A DNA stretch of 64,000 bases from Polytrichum commune (GCA_950295325.1 OX485803.1:42115554-42179553); one strand, 5' to 3'. Shown: positions 1-11,215, counted from the first letter of the stretch. Notes: generated by a model from the sequence alone, not told the origin. Numbers and translations are program-made.

Positions 1-1479
1 TTCTTCTGTAGATGGAGCAGTGTCATTGAGATTAATGTTCCCGAACTCGTGGTAATGGAAAACACTGTCCCCATTCTCCTCTTTCCACATGCGGACGCTC
101 AAGGGATCTCGAGGATGTTTTTGCCACAACTGGGTTGCCCTTTTCTTACATAAATTGTACACATCGTCTGGCATGATAAACGTATCCCTACTACAGGGCA
201 TGTTCTCCTTGGCGCACTCCCAGACTTCTTTCTTGTGAAATGCCATAACTTGAGCTGGAGAAAACCCCTGGGCTAGCATAGACCGAATCCAGTTGCGTGT
301 ACGCCATGACAGTCTACCACCCAGAGAGTGCTTGAATCCAGCGAATGAACTACCATGGCATGGTTGTCCAACCCGATTGAAATGATTCATTCCATGGTAC
401 TGAATCTCGCAGAGATTGTTGTCCATGTAAAGCTGCTTAGCTACAAAATTACATAAGCATCCACGCTTAGATGTCATGCCGGCTTGCACCCGGCTTGCCC
501 TCCTCTGCTTTCTAGGTCCTATTCTCGCAGGTCCAGGTACTCCGTCCATGACCATGGGACGTTCTAAACCATAATCGGATTCAGAGGACACTTCAGCAAG
601 CACTAGAGGAGTGAGGGTAGGTGGCCGTCCTATCTTCCCTCCTTTCGTTTTCTTTGCCTCCGCAGCAGCAAGCTTGGCAACTTCCATTGCAGCCTTCTTC
701 TCTTGTTTTTGTACCCGCTTCTTCGCATTCTTCTGATTTGTAGACATCTTGGACTTTAAGGCGTTGGCAAATATCTTGTCTACCTCTTTCTTAACCTCGC
801 CTGTCCTATCCAGAGGACCGTATTCGCACTGAAATCTGAGACATGACGGAACAAATCACAGGGAGTACTCTTGTAAACATAGATCGAACACTGTCATAGA
901 GTACGATGCAGTTGTGCAAGCCTCAAATTGCAAGGGGGGGTTGCATAAAACATTCACATAATTAGGTTACAGTGGAACTCACTTAATTTTTTGCAGGAAA
1001 CTACCTTCCTTTGCATTTTCTACAGTACCTTCCTTGTGCCCTAAGCTGGGAACCTCGTTGAAAGTGCATGGGAAGTCTCGCATGCTCTGCTCTCCAGCCA
1101 CAAAATCACCGAGTCTATCCCAAGGAATGATTGCACTACGAGTATCCCTGCTCCTTCCCCATCCTTGATTTGTTCTCTCTTCCCACATAATATCAGTCCT
1201 GTCGAAGTGGCCTTCAGGTGGAACTTGTAACTTTGCCCTCAATTTTTCGAGGGTAATGTCCCGCACCCTTGACGTCTCCCCTGCCATGGCTCCCGAGGTC
1301 GACTTGGTGTCCTTCTCGGTATCCTTACCTCCAGATACATGTGCGTCCGAATGAGCAAATCCGTCCAGACACGGATTGCAATCTCCCTCGTACAAACCTC
1401 CCTCGTACAAATCTCCCTCGTACAAACCTCCAACGAAGGGGACATGCTCCGCCCCGAGGTCCACAACGTCGTCCTCCAT
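1..1479 (-). CDS. MULE-transposase-like zinc-finger protein, 5' part of a two-exon gene (runs off left edge)
   Basis: Model: join(1..835, 983..1479) on the minus strand, 444 residues to the window edge. The start is the first ATG (1477-1479); the reading frame also continues upstream without a Met. The intron at 836-982 (147 bp) has a GTGAGT donor and a CTCAG acceptor and joins the exons in frame. Residues 17-33 hold a GLYEGD-type repeat made by three tandem 15 bp units. Residues 204-230 are Lys/Ala-rich and probably helical. C292, C294, H313 and H317 (RGCLCNF ... YHGMNH) look like a zinc-binding unit of the kind found before the DDE domain of MULE-type transposases. A helix-rich stretch with SPAQVMAFHKKEVWE follows. 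No stop interrupts the frame in either exon. The catalytic domain, if present, lies outside the window. It may be an active or domesticated transposase; the family call is from pattern memory only. Confidence 0.6.
836..982 (-). other. Intron of the left-edge gene
   Basis: On the minus strand the intron starts GTGAGTTCC directly after ..AAAATTAA and ends ..CTCAG before ATTTCAG. Using these sites the split codon becomes AA|A (Lys) and both flanking frames stay open. The alternative acceptor 7 bp downstream would shift the frame, which favours this model. Confidence 0.6.
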
Positions 1480-1900
1480 CCAGGACAACTCCCAGGACGG
1501 CAAAACGCTATGACGCCATAGCTCTCAGGACGGCAACACTGTGGTGTTGCACCGCGGCGGAGGAGGAGCACGGCGGCTGAAGCAGACGGAAATGGGGGCA
1601 GTAGGGCGACGGGGAGGGGGGTGGGTTGGCAGAGGAGGGAGGCAGCGACGGCGGATCGCGAACGGAGACGGGCGACGGACTTGGGGACGACGGGCGGAAG
1701 TTCCCGGGTTGGGTGAAGTCGCGGGTCGCGGGATGGGTCGCGGAAGTCTGGGTGGGGGGGGTCTCGGAGGCCGGGCAGGGGCGGGCTGCCCGACGGGGAG
1801 CGCTACCCGCGGGAGGCCCCCGCCAAACGCTCGTAAGACTACATTACAGAGATCCGTCCACCATGGCCAGGGATTCGTGGCACTCAACTAAAGTCATCCA
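1480..1900 (-). promoter_or_regulatory. GC-rich promoter / 5' leader of the left-edge gene
   Basis: A sharply GC-rich block (about 1525-1830, with many CGG, CCG and GGGG runs) lies directly upstream of the ATG at 1479, while sequence beyond 1900 is AT-rich. The position and composition suit a CpG-rich promoter and 5' UTR. Long open frames on both strands here are composition artefacts. No TATA box could be chosen with confidence. Confidence 0.35.
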
Positions 1901-1904
1901 GTAA

Positions 1905-2640
1905 CAAAAATCAGATGAGTCCATCAAGTAGCTCGGATGAAGCTTACTTTAGTGAAACGCCTCCCAGTTGGCATGTCAGACCTATTTTCTCCCTCATAGC
2001 TATTTTGTAAATATTAATTAGTTCGCAAGGGGCAATGATGTGGCCTTGGATGCTCTAAGCTTATTTTCTAACCTCCAATGAGTTGTTTCCAAGGCCATGA
2101 TGTGGCTTTGAATTCCACATGGTTATTTTGATAAATATCGCAAGATATCAATGTGTGCAATATATAATTATGACGTGTTGTCAAAGACATTTTTTTTATT
2201 CATAAATCAATTCATTTTGCACGGGTGTGATTGCTCAAACATTTGTAATATGTCAAAATAATATATATAAGCTTATGATAAATTGGTGAACTAAAAAAAT
2301 AAATTAAATATTGTCATTATTATATAATGACATTTATTTTAAAATAATTAATATACACCATATGATGAGGATAAATTATTATAATAATTCAGATAGGCTA
2401 TAGTCAGAAACTTATGATTTTTAGACTATACCCATCCATAACGTTGTCCCACAAGTCTAATTCCAAATAACATATCATTTATTTATACCTTATATTATAT
2501 TACTTAAAAATTATATTTATATTTATATTTTTGTTATATGTTTTGTATTCTATCTTCATTGTTTTATTTTTGTCACCTTATGAACACTTGCACTAATCTA
2601 TCATTAGAATGACAAAGATAATTTTAAATGGTAAGCCACA
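1905..2640. other. AT-rich spacer, no gene seen
   Basis: Strongly AT-rich DNA with short A and T runs and simple TATA-like stretches (2300-2540). It separates the GC-rich promoter from the end of the minus-strand gypsy element. No coding frame, RNA gene or clear repeat was recognised. Confidence 0.5.
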
Positions 2641-2643
2641 AAA

Positions 2644-3475
2644 TTATAACCTCAATGTTAATGAGGATTTTGTAATGTTTTTGACCTCCAAGGTAATTAC
2701 GAAAGACAACCCCTTGGTCGCCAAGTGCGTGGCTACATTACAACTAAATTGCGCTCGACCCACATAGTCCGCCCAATCTCTTTGGTCCGCCCCCACCAAG
2801 TTCCTCAAGTATTGCTTCGAGACTTCATTCACACGCTCCATTTTCCCATTCATTTGGGAATGTAAGGCCGTGCTAAACCTTAGTTTCATTCCGACCTTCT
2901 TAAATAAATGCATTGAAAATGCACTTGTGAACTTTGGATCTTGATCCGACACAATCACTCTTGGCAACCCGTGGTGCCTCAACCATCCTTTGAGAAAAGG
3001 CTATGCGGTTTCCAACGCGGTTGCGGTTCCCACAATCGACACCATGTGTGCCAACTTGGCAAACCGCTCTACTATCAACAAGATGGCATCATACCCATGT
3101 GACTCCGGCAAACTTGTGATCAAGTCCAGGCACATACTATGCCATGGCCCCGACGAGATACGCAACAGTTGCAAGAAACCACCTTGCTTTTGGTAAGAGG
3201 CTCAGTTCACTTGGCGCTTCATCCAAGCCTTCACAAAGTGGGCTATATCCTCCTTTAATTATGCACCGCCAATGGTACCTCCTTGACACCATTCTATGGC
3301 GGTTTTTTCTTTCTCCTTTATGGCTGGCACTGTGACTATCATATTCTTCCTTCAAAACCGATAGTCTCAACTTGCATTGTGGCACATACACCCAACTTTG
3401 CTTACACTTGAACAATCCATCCACCAATTTAACCTCTTTGAGCACATCGTTCTTGCAAAGCTCACCTAAAAACAT
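2644..3475 (-). pseudogene. Integrase of Ty3/gypsy element (relic)
   Basis: The core domain is visible as two conserved blocks: VIVSDQDPKF with the second catalytic Asp, and a block ending KMERVN that carries the catalytic Glu. Further upstream a degraded segment around the first Asp reads WHSMCLDLITSLPESHGYDA. The N-terminal zinc-binding region (about 3475-3200) is frameshifted and has stops. The protein would join newly made retroelement DNA to the host chromosome. It can no longer be produced, because at least two frames and several stops separate the blocks. Confidence 0.75.
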
Positions 3476-3517
3476 TTGTGCTTCGGGGTAGTTAATTTAC
3501 CCCTCCCGTATCTTGCA

Positions 3518-3868
3518 TCATAAGTTTCCTTCGCCGGCACACATTAGCCATAAGGTTTGGATGGTTCTCATTGCTTGGAACTCTTCCCGTCTACTTAGCG
3601 CATCCAGCACCACATTTCCACGGTTTGGTTTGTGGATCAAATCCACATTTATAAGCGCCAAACTATCATGCCACCGCAATGACTTGGCGCTCACTTGCGC
3701 TTCTATGTCAAAATACTTTAAGAACACATTGTCCATGTAGACCTTTGCTTTGTGTGACCCCAAATAATGTCGCCACATCTTCAAGCAATGCACTACAACA
3801 AAGAAATTCTTTGTCATGAGTCGGTTGTCTTCTTTGACAACCATTGAGCTTTGTGCTACCATATGCAA
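3518..3868 (-). pseudogene. RNase H domain of Ty3/gypsy element (relic)
   Basis: An open frame of about 116 codons contains FFVVVHCLKMWRHYLG, VYMDNVFLKYF and a tail VVLDALSRREEF. This is the usual end of gypsy RNase H and the tether to integrase. The YMDN Asp matches a conserved position in this family. The N-terminal strand carrying the first catalytic acid lies inside the tandemly repeated block next to it and is scrambled, so the domain is incomplete. Confidence 0.75.
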
Positions 3869-4805
3869 TGGTCATCCATCTTACATCAACAATTCGCCAT
3901 TGGCAAAGTCACTTACCTCCGTATGCATATCAAAAGGTTTGTCAAACTCCGCGAATTTGAGCAGAGGCGGCGAAGATAATTGGGTCTTAAGCTCGTAAAA
4001 AACTTGGTGACAAGTATCATCCCACTCTTGGGATAGCCATTTTTTTCACAAGTCGGACAAGGTCGGACAACCATCGAGCTTCATGTTCTCATATGCAATG
4101 GCCATCTGTTGGCTCGGTTGGCCTTCTGTCTCAAAAAAAAAACAATGGCCATCCATCTTGCATCAACAATCCGCCATTGGGAAAATCACTCACCCCCGTA
4201 TACACCTCAAAAGGTTTGTCAAACTCCGCAAACTTGAGCATGGGCGGCGAAGAGAACTTGCTCTTAAGCTCCTAAAAGACTTGGTGACAAACATCATCCC
4301 ACTCTTGGAATAGCCATTTTTTTGACAAGTCGGACAAGGTCGGACAACCATCGAGCTTCATGCTCCCATTTGCAATGGCCATTCATCTTGCATCAACATC
4401 TGCTAATGGTAAAGTCATTCGCCCCCGTATGCACCTCAAAAGATTTGTCAAACTCCGCGAACTTGAGCACGGGCGGCGAAGAGAACTTGCTCTTAAGCTC
4501 CTAAAAGACTTGGTGACAAAGCCCATCCCACTCTTGGGATAGCCATTTCTTGCACAAGCCAGACAAGGTCCGACAACCATTGAGCTTAATGCTCTCATAT
4601 GCAATGGTCATCCATCTTGCATCAACATCCGCCAATGGTAAAGTCCTTCGCCTCCATGTGCACCTTAAAATGCTTGTGAAAACCCGAGAATTTGACCATA
4701 TCTTGTGAAGAGAACTTGCGCTTAAGCTCCCCAAAGGCTTGGTGACAAGGCTCATCCCACTCTTAGGATAGTTATTTTTCTTGAACAAGTTGAGGATGGT
4801 CCTAA
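3841..4805 (-). repeat. Four tandem copies of a ~230 bp RT/RNase H junction segment
   Basis: The same segment starts at 3841, 4071, 4348 and 4577 (periods 230, 277 and 229 bp). Each copy contains the minus-strand coding block between the RT connection and the start of RNase H, including ADVDARW, IAYESIKLNGC and RPCSSSRSL-type frames. The second copy is longer because of an extra ~47 bp with an A-run near 4108-4150. Copies differ by scattered substitutions, so the amplification is not recent. Confidence 0.8.
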
Positions 4806-4923
4806 CAACCTTAGAAAACTCTCGAATGAAGTGGTGGTAGTAGTTGGCTAGGCCAACCAATGACCTTAGTTCACTTTGAACCAAAGGCCATTTCTCCTCT
4901 TGCATTGCCTTGACATTCTTCAT
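4780..4923 (-). pseudogene. C-terminal RT fragment of Ty3/gypsy element
   Basis: The open frame ends with EEKWPLVQSELRSLVGLANY and YHHFIREFSKVV, the conserved block directly after the RT palm in gypsy elements. The frame is uninterrupted for about 50 codons. The palm with the catalytic Asp pair is absent upstream. Confidence 0.75.
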
Positions 4924-5249
4924 GTTCGTCCACCAACTTTATTTGTCACCACATACCTCAAGGACTCAATATCTCGTTGAACAAAGTTGTTTTCTACTCC
5001 TTGGCGGTAATTTTTTGAGCAACACATTGGTGAATACATCCTCGTATCTTACCAACATCCCACAAATGTGGTTTGGGGGAGGCCATCTTTCCTAGCCTTC
5101 CCATGAGTTTCTTGAAGTTGCTCCAATTGAACCACAACCACTATTATTATTTTTTCTCATTTATTCATTTGGTCCATTAAGACCAAATTTGACTCGGTTT
5201 CTCCTACCATAGGAGTCATTGTCAATTTGTAGTTCAATTCTTTCTCATT

Positions 5250-5640
5250 ATGGCACATCACAAATGCACTGCAAGCTCACCGACTTGCACCTCACATCTA
5301 TCATGTGAGATTTAAAGAAGGTGGCCTTTACAATGACATGCACCTCATTTATTTCACATAGTGTGAAATCTTGACAAAAATCCAATATCCCAGATTAAAA
5401 GGTCACATGCATCGCCGCCTCCTTTGCCTCATGCGGTCACCCTTTGCAAACCGCACCTTGGTAGGCTTGCCCGCTCCACCGGTTGGCAAGCCCCAACTCC
5501 CTTGTGAGCTTTGGGCTCATGAAGGAGTGCGTTGCTTCTTTGTCAACCCATTAGATATTTCTCCCATTGATTCCGGCCATAATATACAAATGACTTGGCC
5601 TTGGCCTAAGGCTTCCAGCGTTGGCCACAAATCCATCATC
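5250..5640 (-). pseudogene. Retropepsin-like aspartic protease of Ty3/gypsy element (relic)
   Basis: The minus-strand frames read ATHSFMSPKLTRELGL, then KPTKVRFAKG, then DFTLCEINEVHVIV. This order is typical of gypsy protease: the region just after the DTG active site, the flap region and the following strand. The active-site DTG itself is not preserved (the residues before ATHSF read VDKE). Frameshifts separate the blocks. Confidence 0.6.
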
Positions 5641-5905
5641 TAACATTCGGTCCACAGCAACAACATGATTTGGCTTGGTCCGCAAAGCCAACTTTTAACA
5701 TTCTGTCTGCGACACAAATATGATTTGGCTTGGTACCACAAGCCAACTTCTAACATTTCATCCGGGGCACAAACATGATTTAGCTTAGTACCATAAAGCC
5801 AACTTCTAACATTCCACTCACGGCACAAATTTGATTTGGCTTGGTACCACAAATCCACCTTCTAATGTTCCATCCGTGGTACGAGAATGATTTGCCTAGG
5901 TATAA
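5640..5905 (-). repeat. ~56 bp tandem repeat, about five diverged copies
   Basis: Five units share the pattern 'ctaacattc...gcacaaacatgatttggcttggtaccacaa', starting near 5641, 5697, 5752, 5808 and 5864. They abut the protease end of the minus-strand gypsy relic and may belong to it. The minus-strand frame encodes a periodic WYQAKS...NV peptide with no known fold, so it is read as a repeat by-product. Confidence 0.75.
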
Positions 5906-6138
5906 TGGGCCAAACTACTTGTGTTCATTTCCTTGGGACCTCTTTCGGCTAAAGCCACTTTGTGATGGTGCTCTTCTAATTTTAATGATCCCCGCTACGT
6001 CCTCAAGAGACTTTGGGGACTTGAATTTGTTCAAGTATGGGCTCCAAAATGTCAAGATCTTGTCAGAGTAGGGTTGCGTATGACTATTTTAAATAAGTTT
6101 GTGGGGCTTTTGATTGGACTGGAAGGAGGAGAGCCTAA

Positions 6139-6623
6139 GGGCCACTTCACACACGAGACTGAGAGCCCGTGACCATTCACTTCAAGCACTCTCATTGGTG
6201 GAAAAGGCGGACATAGTCCAAGCTTGCTTCACATTACGCTTGAGGGACCAACGGAGAATGTGAATGCAAGATGGATGTAAAGTCTACATGGCATCAAATC
6301 GATCATGTTTCATGGTCACTTGGACTATTCTCAAAAACCATCTTTTGGAGGTAGGCCTAACACAAAACCGCGAAACCATGGCATTTTGAATGCTCACATC
6401 TATTGATTTATTCTATTTAATCATGTGTGAGGACTTGTATGAATAAAAATTCATTGGAATAGCATCTGGTTTAGGGCACAATCACTACGGCTTCACACTA
6501 CACTTGAGGACCCGTAACCACACTACATGGTTTTGGAAGTGTCTTGGGACGGCTTTTGGACATTTTTTGTTGGGCTCTCATAATTTCATGGTCACGGCTC
6601 TTGGCTCATGTGTGAAGTGGCCC
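6139..6623 (+). mobile_element. PIF/Harbinger-type (Tourist-like) MITE, left copy
   Basis: 485 bp, bounded by terminal inverted repeats GGGCCACTTCACACACGAG / CTCATGTGTGAAGTGGCCC. TAA is present on both sides (6136-6138 and 6624-6626), which fits a 3 bp target duplication. It has no coding capacity. TIR and TSD type match PIF/Harbinger-derived MITEs; no transposase source is in the window. Confidence 0.7.
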
Positions 6624-6783
6624 TAACATGGTGTTATGTCACTATGTTGCATTCTTGCTAGTTTACGTAAGTTCACTGGAAAATATGAAATGCATTCAGT
6701 TTATAATGTGAAGATAAATTAATAGATGGTAATTTTTTTTTTATAGTAACGAGCACGATAATAAGTGGTAAGATACGACCTAA

Positions 6784-7281
6784 GGGCCACTTCACACACG
6801 AGCCAAGAGCCGTGACCATGAAATTGTGAGAGCCCAAAAGAAAATGTCCAAAGGCCATCCCAAGACACTTCCAAAACCATGTAGTATGGTCACGGGTCCT
6901 CAAGTCTAGTGTGAATCCATATGTGTTGGGCCCTCAACCAAATGCTATTCCAATGAATTTCTATTCAGCCAGGGCCTCACACATGATAAAATGGAGCAAA
7001 CCAATGGTTGTGAGCGTTCAAAATGCCATGGTCTTCTGGTTTTGTGTTGGGCTTGCCTCCAAGAGGTGATTTTTGATAATAATCCAAGTGACCATGAAAC
7101 ATGATCCATTCAATGCCGTCTAGGAATCCATGTAGACTTTACATCCATCTTGCATTCACATACTCAGTTGGTCCCTCAAGCGTAGTGTGAAGAGAACTTG
7201 GACCGGCCCCGCCTTTTCCACCAATGAGAGTGCTTGAAGTGTAATGGTCACGGGCAATCAGTCTCGTGTGTGAAGTGGCCC
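6784..7281 (-). mobile_element. PIF/Harbinger-type MITE, inverted right copy
   Basis: 498 bp with the same TIRs as the left copy but in reverse orientation. The flanks are TAA (6781-6783) and TTA (7282-7284), so a clean direct target duplication is lacking. This is expected if the copy arose by inverted duplication rather than by its own transposition. Confidence 0.65.
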
Positions 7282-7397
7282 TTAGGCTCTCCTCCTTCCA
7301 GTCCAATCAAAAGCCCCACACACTTACTTAAAATAGTCATACGCAACCCTACTCTGACAAGATCTTGACATTTTGGAGCCCATACTTGAACAAATTC

Positions 7398-7977
7398 TTG
7401 GCCAGTGCTATCTTCAAAATCAACTTCTTGGCTTCAATGGATGGAATCAACTCTCCTACTGCCAACATGATCTCCACTCCAACTAGATGTTCACTCAATG
7501 CTCAGTTCGCAAATTCCCATCTCATCCATAGAACAGATATTTTTTCAGGTCAAGGTGATCAAGCCTGCTCAAAGCTTGTCCTTCTTTTCTCAACAACGTG
7601 TCTGTGAGGCCAAGCTAGAGTAGTTGAAAACATTATATTCTCTCAAAACCACACTCGCTACAAACAAGTATCCATGCATTGGTTGGCGTTCACCTGCAAG
7701 TGGTTAAATGAACCGATAATAACTGCTTGGAAATGGTTTGTTTCTCTGCTTCCAGTGCACCCATTCAATCAAAAACCCATCTCATATTTACAACCCTCTA
7801 TGAGATAATGTCCATCGTATCTAATTACAACCTTATTGACCCCTGATCACTCAAGCCAAGGTCTGCATTCAAAGAAGTGTCTTTCGCTCATCAATGAATG
7901 ACCACAATTGCAGGCTTCAAATTCTTCCAAAATGCGCAATGCCATGAATTGGATGACAGTGGATATAAACAAGGTAT
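7398..7977. other. Spacer, no gene seen
   Basis: Unique-looking AT-rich DNA. An 80-codon open frame at 7365-7607 (plus) starts inside the inverted repeat and resembles nothing known. No RNA gene or repeat was recognised. Confidence 0.4.
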
Positions 7978-8319
7978 GTGGGTGTTATTCGGTTACTTTT
8001 CTTAATCGAACAACTATAATTCATTGATGTGTGGTTTGGTGAGAATCAAAGAACATACGACATAAAGACACATGTTTAAAAGAGATTGGACTACGTTTTT
8101 CAAATTTTATTAACTGCTCTACACTCAATAGTGAACACAACATGAAGATCTATGTATTCAGTTAAGGATTCAACAAACATGCACTTCTGAAATCTGTAAC
8201 TATACTGGGGGAGGTCCCAGTTTTCAATCCGATTTTGGCTGATACAAGACAATTTTTGTTGTGTGTATCTAATTGAAAGAAGTTGGAGAACATGGAAAAA
8301 TTAACCCAATAACACCCAC
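7978..8319 (+). mobile_element. MITE-like dispersed repeat (family R1), copy with inverted ends
   Basis: The start, GTGGGTGTTATTCGGTTAC, is the inverted complement of the end, ...AACCCAATAACACCCAC. Internal blocks 'tgtggtttggtgag' and 'aaaagagattggacta' recur at 9.8, 11.3, 27.9 (minus), 30.2 and 34.2 kb (minus). About 342 bp, non-coding. The target duplication is unclear. Confidence 0.55.
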
Positions 8320-9761
8320 ACACCACTCTACTTTGTCACTGTGAACTACTTGTAGATTCTGAACATCACTTGTCTCTCCAGTTGAGTTTCAATCCTGAAA
8401 ACAATTGTCAGAATCCTGTCTCCAGCTTTATGTCAGGTGCAAAAATTTGGACACATTGTTTTCTAGTATTCTGTTTCTGTGTGCAAATGAAAACTCATTG
8501 CCGAAAGTAACAAAGACAATCACGACACCTCGCAAACGCCAACGCCATGCCAAAGAACCAGAAGCCAAATACTCAGGAGTTGACACTTTGAACATTTTTT
8601 TGAGCAATATCACGTTTTGCGACAGATGCAAACTCCCACCTCAAGTATGTTGGCATCTTGTTCAGAGGAATATTCAAAAGGCGAGCATCAATATTGACGT
8701 TCGAAAATGAGGAGCTCACAATAAGTTGCAAACAAGTGACTGATTTCTACCTCCACAATCCTACAACTCATTTTAGTGGATGTGGTTTTCTTTGATCCAT
8801 TGTACGGGAACGAACATCAAAACTGCGAGTTCTCAAGAATTAATGAGAAATCTTGTACAAACCAGTACATATTTCACAAACGGAGCCAAATGCTACCCGA
8901 AACGTTCATGTGCAGGAGTTGCACATTATTGTGAGCTAAATGCTTTAAAGTTGAAGACATTGAATGTTGGGGAATGTAAATTCCTTTTGTCAGTTCATTT
9001 TGGGCTCCAGTTGTCTTTGAAGAACGAATGTAAGTCTGTCAGCCACTTTGGGCAGATTTCTTATAAGTGCCTGCCATAAATATTTTAGATCTTCAACATG
9101 TGAATCCTTTTCCATATCCCTGCATGCTGGTCATCTATTCCACATGTTGGTTCTCAGACCCAATCTTGTTCACTTCACGTTTACTTAACACATGCATGAG
9201 TTGGTCGCCATCCATAGAACGACAAGTTAGTCAGAACCACACATAACAGCAAAGAACTAGTATTTAGGCAATTATGGACTTTTCATAAGTTCGGAAATAA
9301 GCAAGCAGTTTTTGGAAATGTGAACACTTGTGCTTTAAATAATGTAATTTGTACTTGTCATGTAGCCAAAATGTAGGTGATGGTATATTATAAGATTGTG
9401 GACATGATGTGTGCAAACCTTTGGCATCACAGTGGAGATATTCTAACAATGAGTGTGCGATGGTAGTTCAATCCAGAACTGCCCAAAACGCCCAAAATTA
9501 TCTAACTACTAGTTTAAAAAAGGCAAGGTTCCTTCTTCCGTTGAGCCTCTCACAAGCCTCTCTTGCATGAATGGCCTTGAAATGTGAATAGGTCTAGTGG
9601 AAGATGATCAAACCAAAATGTTGACACAAGATATAGTGTATTTTGCTTCAAAATAGTCTAATAATGTATTGTATTGATCATAAAAGAACAACACAATTAT
9701 GTTGAATTGTATTGATAACCCTACTTTGACAAGTTACATTTAGACTAGCCTCTACTAAGGT
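8320..9761. other. Spacer, no gene seen
   Basis: AT-rich DNA with only short frames (the longest is about 100 codons at 8405-8710) and no recognisable domain. No element ends were found. Confidence 0.4.
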
Positions 9762-10335
9762 AGACAACCTTTATTCGGGTACTTTGTTTGGACACTTATA
9801 TTTGAATGGTATGTGGTTTGGTGGGGCTCCAAGAACGGATACCAAAACGATATGTGTTTAAAAGAGATTGGAATGCAAGCTCAACATATGATAACCATTC
9901 CAAGTTCAATAGTCAACATCATTTGGGAGACCTATATACCCGTTTAATGAGCAAGATCAAGAATGTTCGCTTTCATAGTGAATACACATTCATTGGAGCT
10001 CTGAAAATCATGAGGAAAGTGGCTACAACCTTGGTTTGGATCAATGATCGGGAAGATTTTTGGGCATAATTGGTTCAAATCCTAGTGTTTGCAAGTCCAA
10101 CCAGTTACATGTTGACATCCTTTGGTTTTTCTATATGAATTTGAGGTATATTTCATAAATTCCTCTAAAGTGATCGGTAATTCTCCCGAAGTCTTGAACT
10201 TCAACCGGTTCATATGTAACTAACCGCCGGTTCTCCCCGATCATAGGCTTGGATTTGCTAACCATCTTGTACTAATCGCATGTTTCGCATCTTAGGTAAA
10301 GTGGGCTATTTGGAAAAAGTAACCATTTGAGATCC
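9762..10335 (+). repeat. Dispersed repeat R1-related copy carrying a nested MITE
   Basis: Begins 'ttcgggtactttgtttgg' and includes 'aaaagagattgga' and, near its end, 'gctaaccatcttgtactaatcgc'. The same blocks, in the same order, occur at 11216-11715. The copy is interrupted at 10044-10245 by a MITE that the 11 kb copy lacks. Confidence 0.55.
10044..10245 (+). mobile_element. ~200 bp MITE (family M2)
   Basis: Inverted ends ATGATCGGGAAGA / TCTCCCCGATCAT enclose 'cctagtgtttgcaagtccaa' and 'ataaattcctctaa'. Related copies lie at about 25806-26030, 33650-33852 and 21138-21450 (minus). Non-coding. The superfamily is unknown because the target duplication is not clear. Confidence 0.6.
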
Positions 10336-11215
10336 ATGTACCTTAGGTCGTACTAGTGCATGGGAAAGTTGTTGTTTATCCGATTGAGTACTTGAGTCTG
10401 CCACAAAATATTACCTGTGGCTATGCACTCAAAAACTATTTTCTGCAGATCAATGCATAGCAGGCTCTTGGCACTGCACTCCAAGCACAAGCACAGTAGA
10501 GCAAAAGAACATAGTTCATTCCAAAAATTGGAAGTGCACTCAAGTTCCACTGCTATTCCAAAATTCAAATAAACAAAACAACGGAATTTTCCGATATCAT
10601 CTTTACATATATTTATGTGTGTGTTATACGCACATGTGTTTGCCTGGTTTTTGTGTGCGTGAAAAGATTCTTGGGAACAATCACCCTAAACAAATGTCAG
10701 AAGTGATGAACTTTTTTGAAAATTCGTTATTCTTCTTTGTTTTGGGGACAATTTGAAGTGCATCCAATCGCAAAGGGAATCACTTTCATGATATTCTTCG
10801 GCCTTTATGAATTGTTTTATGGGCCTTAGAATATGGTGGAAGTGTTCTGATAGACTGAACTTGGGGTGCGAATAGTATGTTGTTTGGGTCTAACTTTCAG
10901 GTTGTAGTGTCTCATGTATTTGTGTGTCAGCCATTTATATATCCATATTTACACCTACACATGACCAACATATGACATGTTTCCAATATTATAAACATAA
11001 GCAAGGCTAGGTAGACGCAAAATGCACACAAGATACAAACAATGAAAAATGTTTAGTCCAAGCCACTGACTAAAAAACCCTCAACCCGGATCTTGTGGGG
11101 TCGTGTGACAATGTCCATCCATCAAAGCTCCAAAATCAAACTATCCACATCTCTTAGCAATAAGCTCCCTCAAGCATCAAATGGAATCCAAAGCATGTAA
11201 GCTACACAACCCTTC
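10336..11215. other. Spacer, no gene seen
   Basis: AT-rich sequence without a convincing open frame. No repeat ends were recognised. Confidence 0.4.

Larger units (their letters stand above)
2640..5640 (-). mobile_element. Degenerate Ty3/gypsy retrotransposon (PR - partial RT - RNase H - integrase)
   Basis: Read on the minus strand, the pieces are in Ty3/gypsy order: aspartic protease (about 5640 to 5250), a linker, the C-terminal end of RT (about 4923-4780), RNase H (3868-3518) and integrase (3475-2644). RT catalytic motifs are missing: the frame passes from a pre-RT linker near 5050 to the post-RT segment LRSLVGLANYYHHFIREF with little between. Stops and frameshifts occur throughout. No LTRs were recognised at either end. 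The element is a fossil with no coding capacity. Confidence 0.8.
6023..7397. repeat. Long inverted repeat, ~600 bp arms with a 160 bp spacer
   Basis: The left arm (about 6023-6623) matches the reverse complement of the right arm (about 6784-7397). Shared blocks include 'gggctccaaaatgtcaag', 'ttgcgtatgactatttta' and 'atgtttcatggtcacttgga'. The spacer 6624-6783 is AT-rich. Each arm contains a MITE plus ~113 bp of outer flank, so the duplication is larger than the MITE. Confidence 0.85.

Noticed and set aside
1525-1904. Overlapping open frames of 92-120 codons on both strands
   Set aside because: They lie in GC-rich promoter-like DNA, are rich in Pro, Arg and Gly, and have no recognisable motif. 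Open frames are expected there by composition.
8405-8710. 101-codon plus-strand frame as a small gene
   Set aside because: No recognisable domain, a competing antisense frame, and no promoter or neighbour support.
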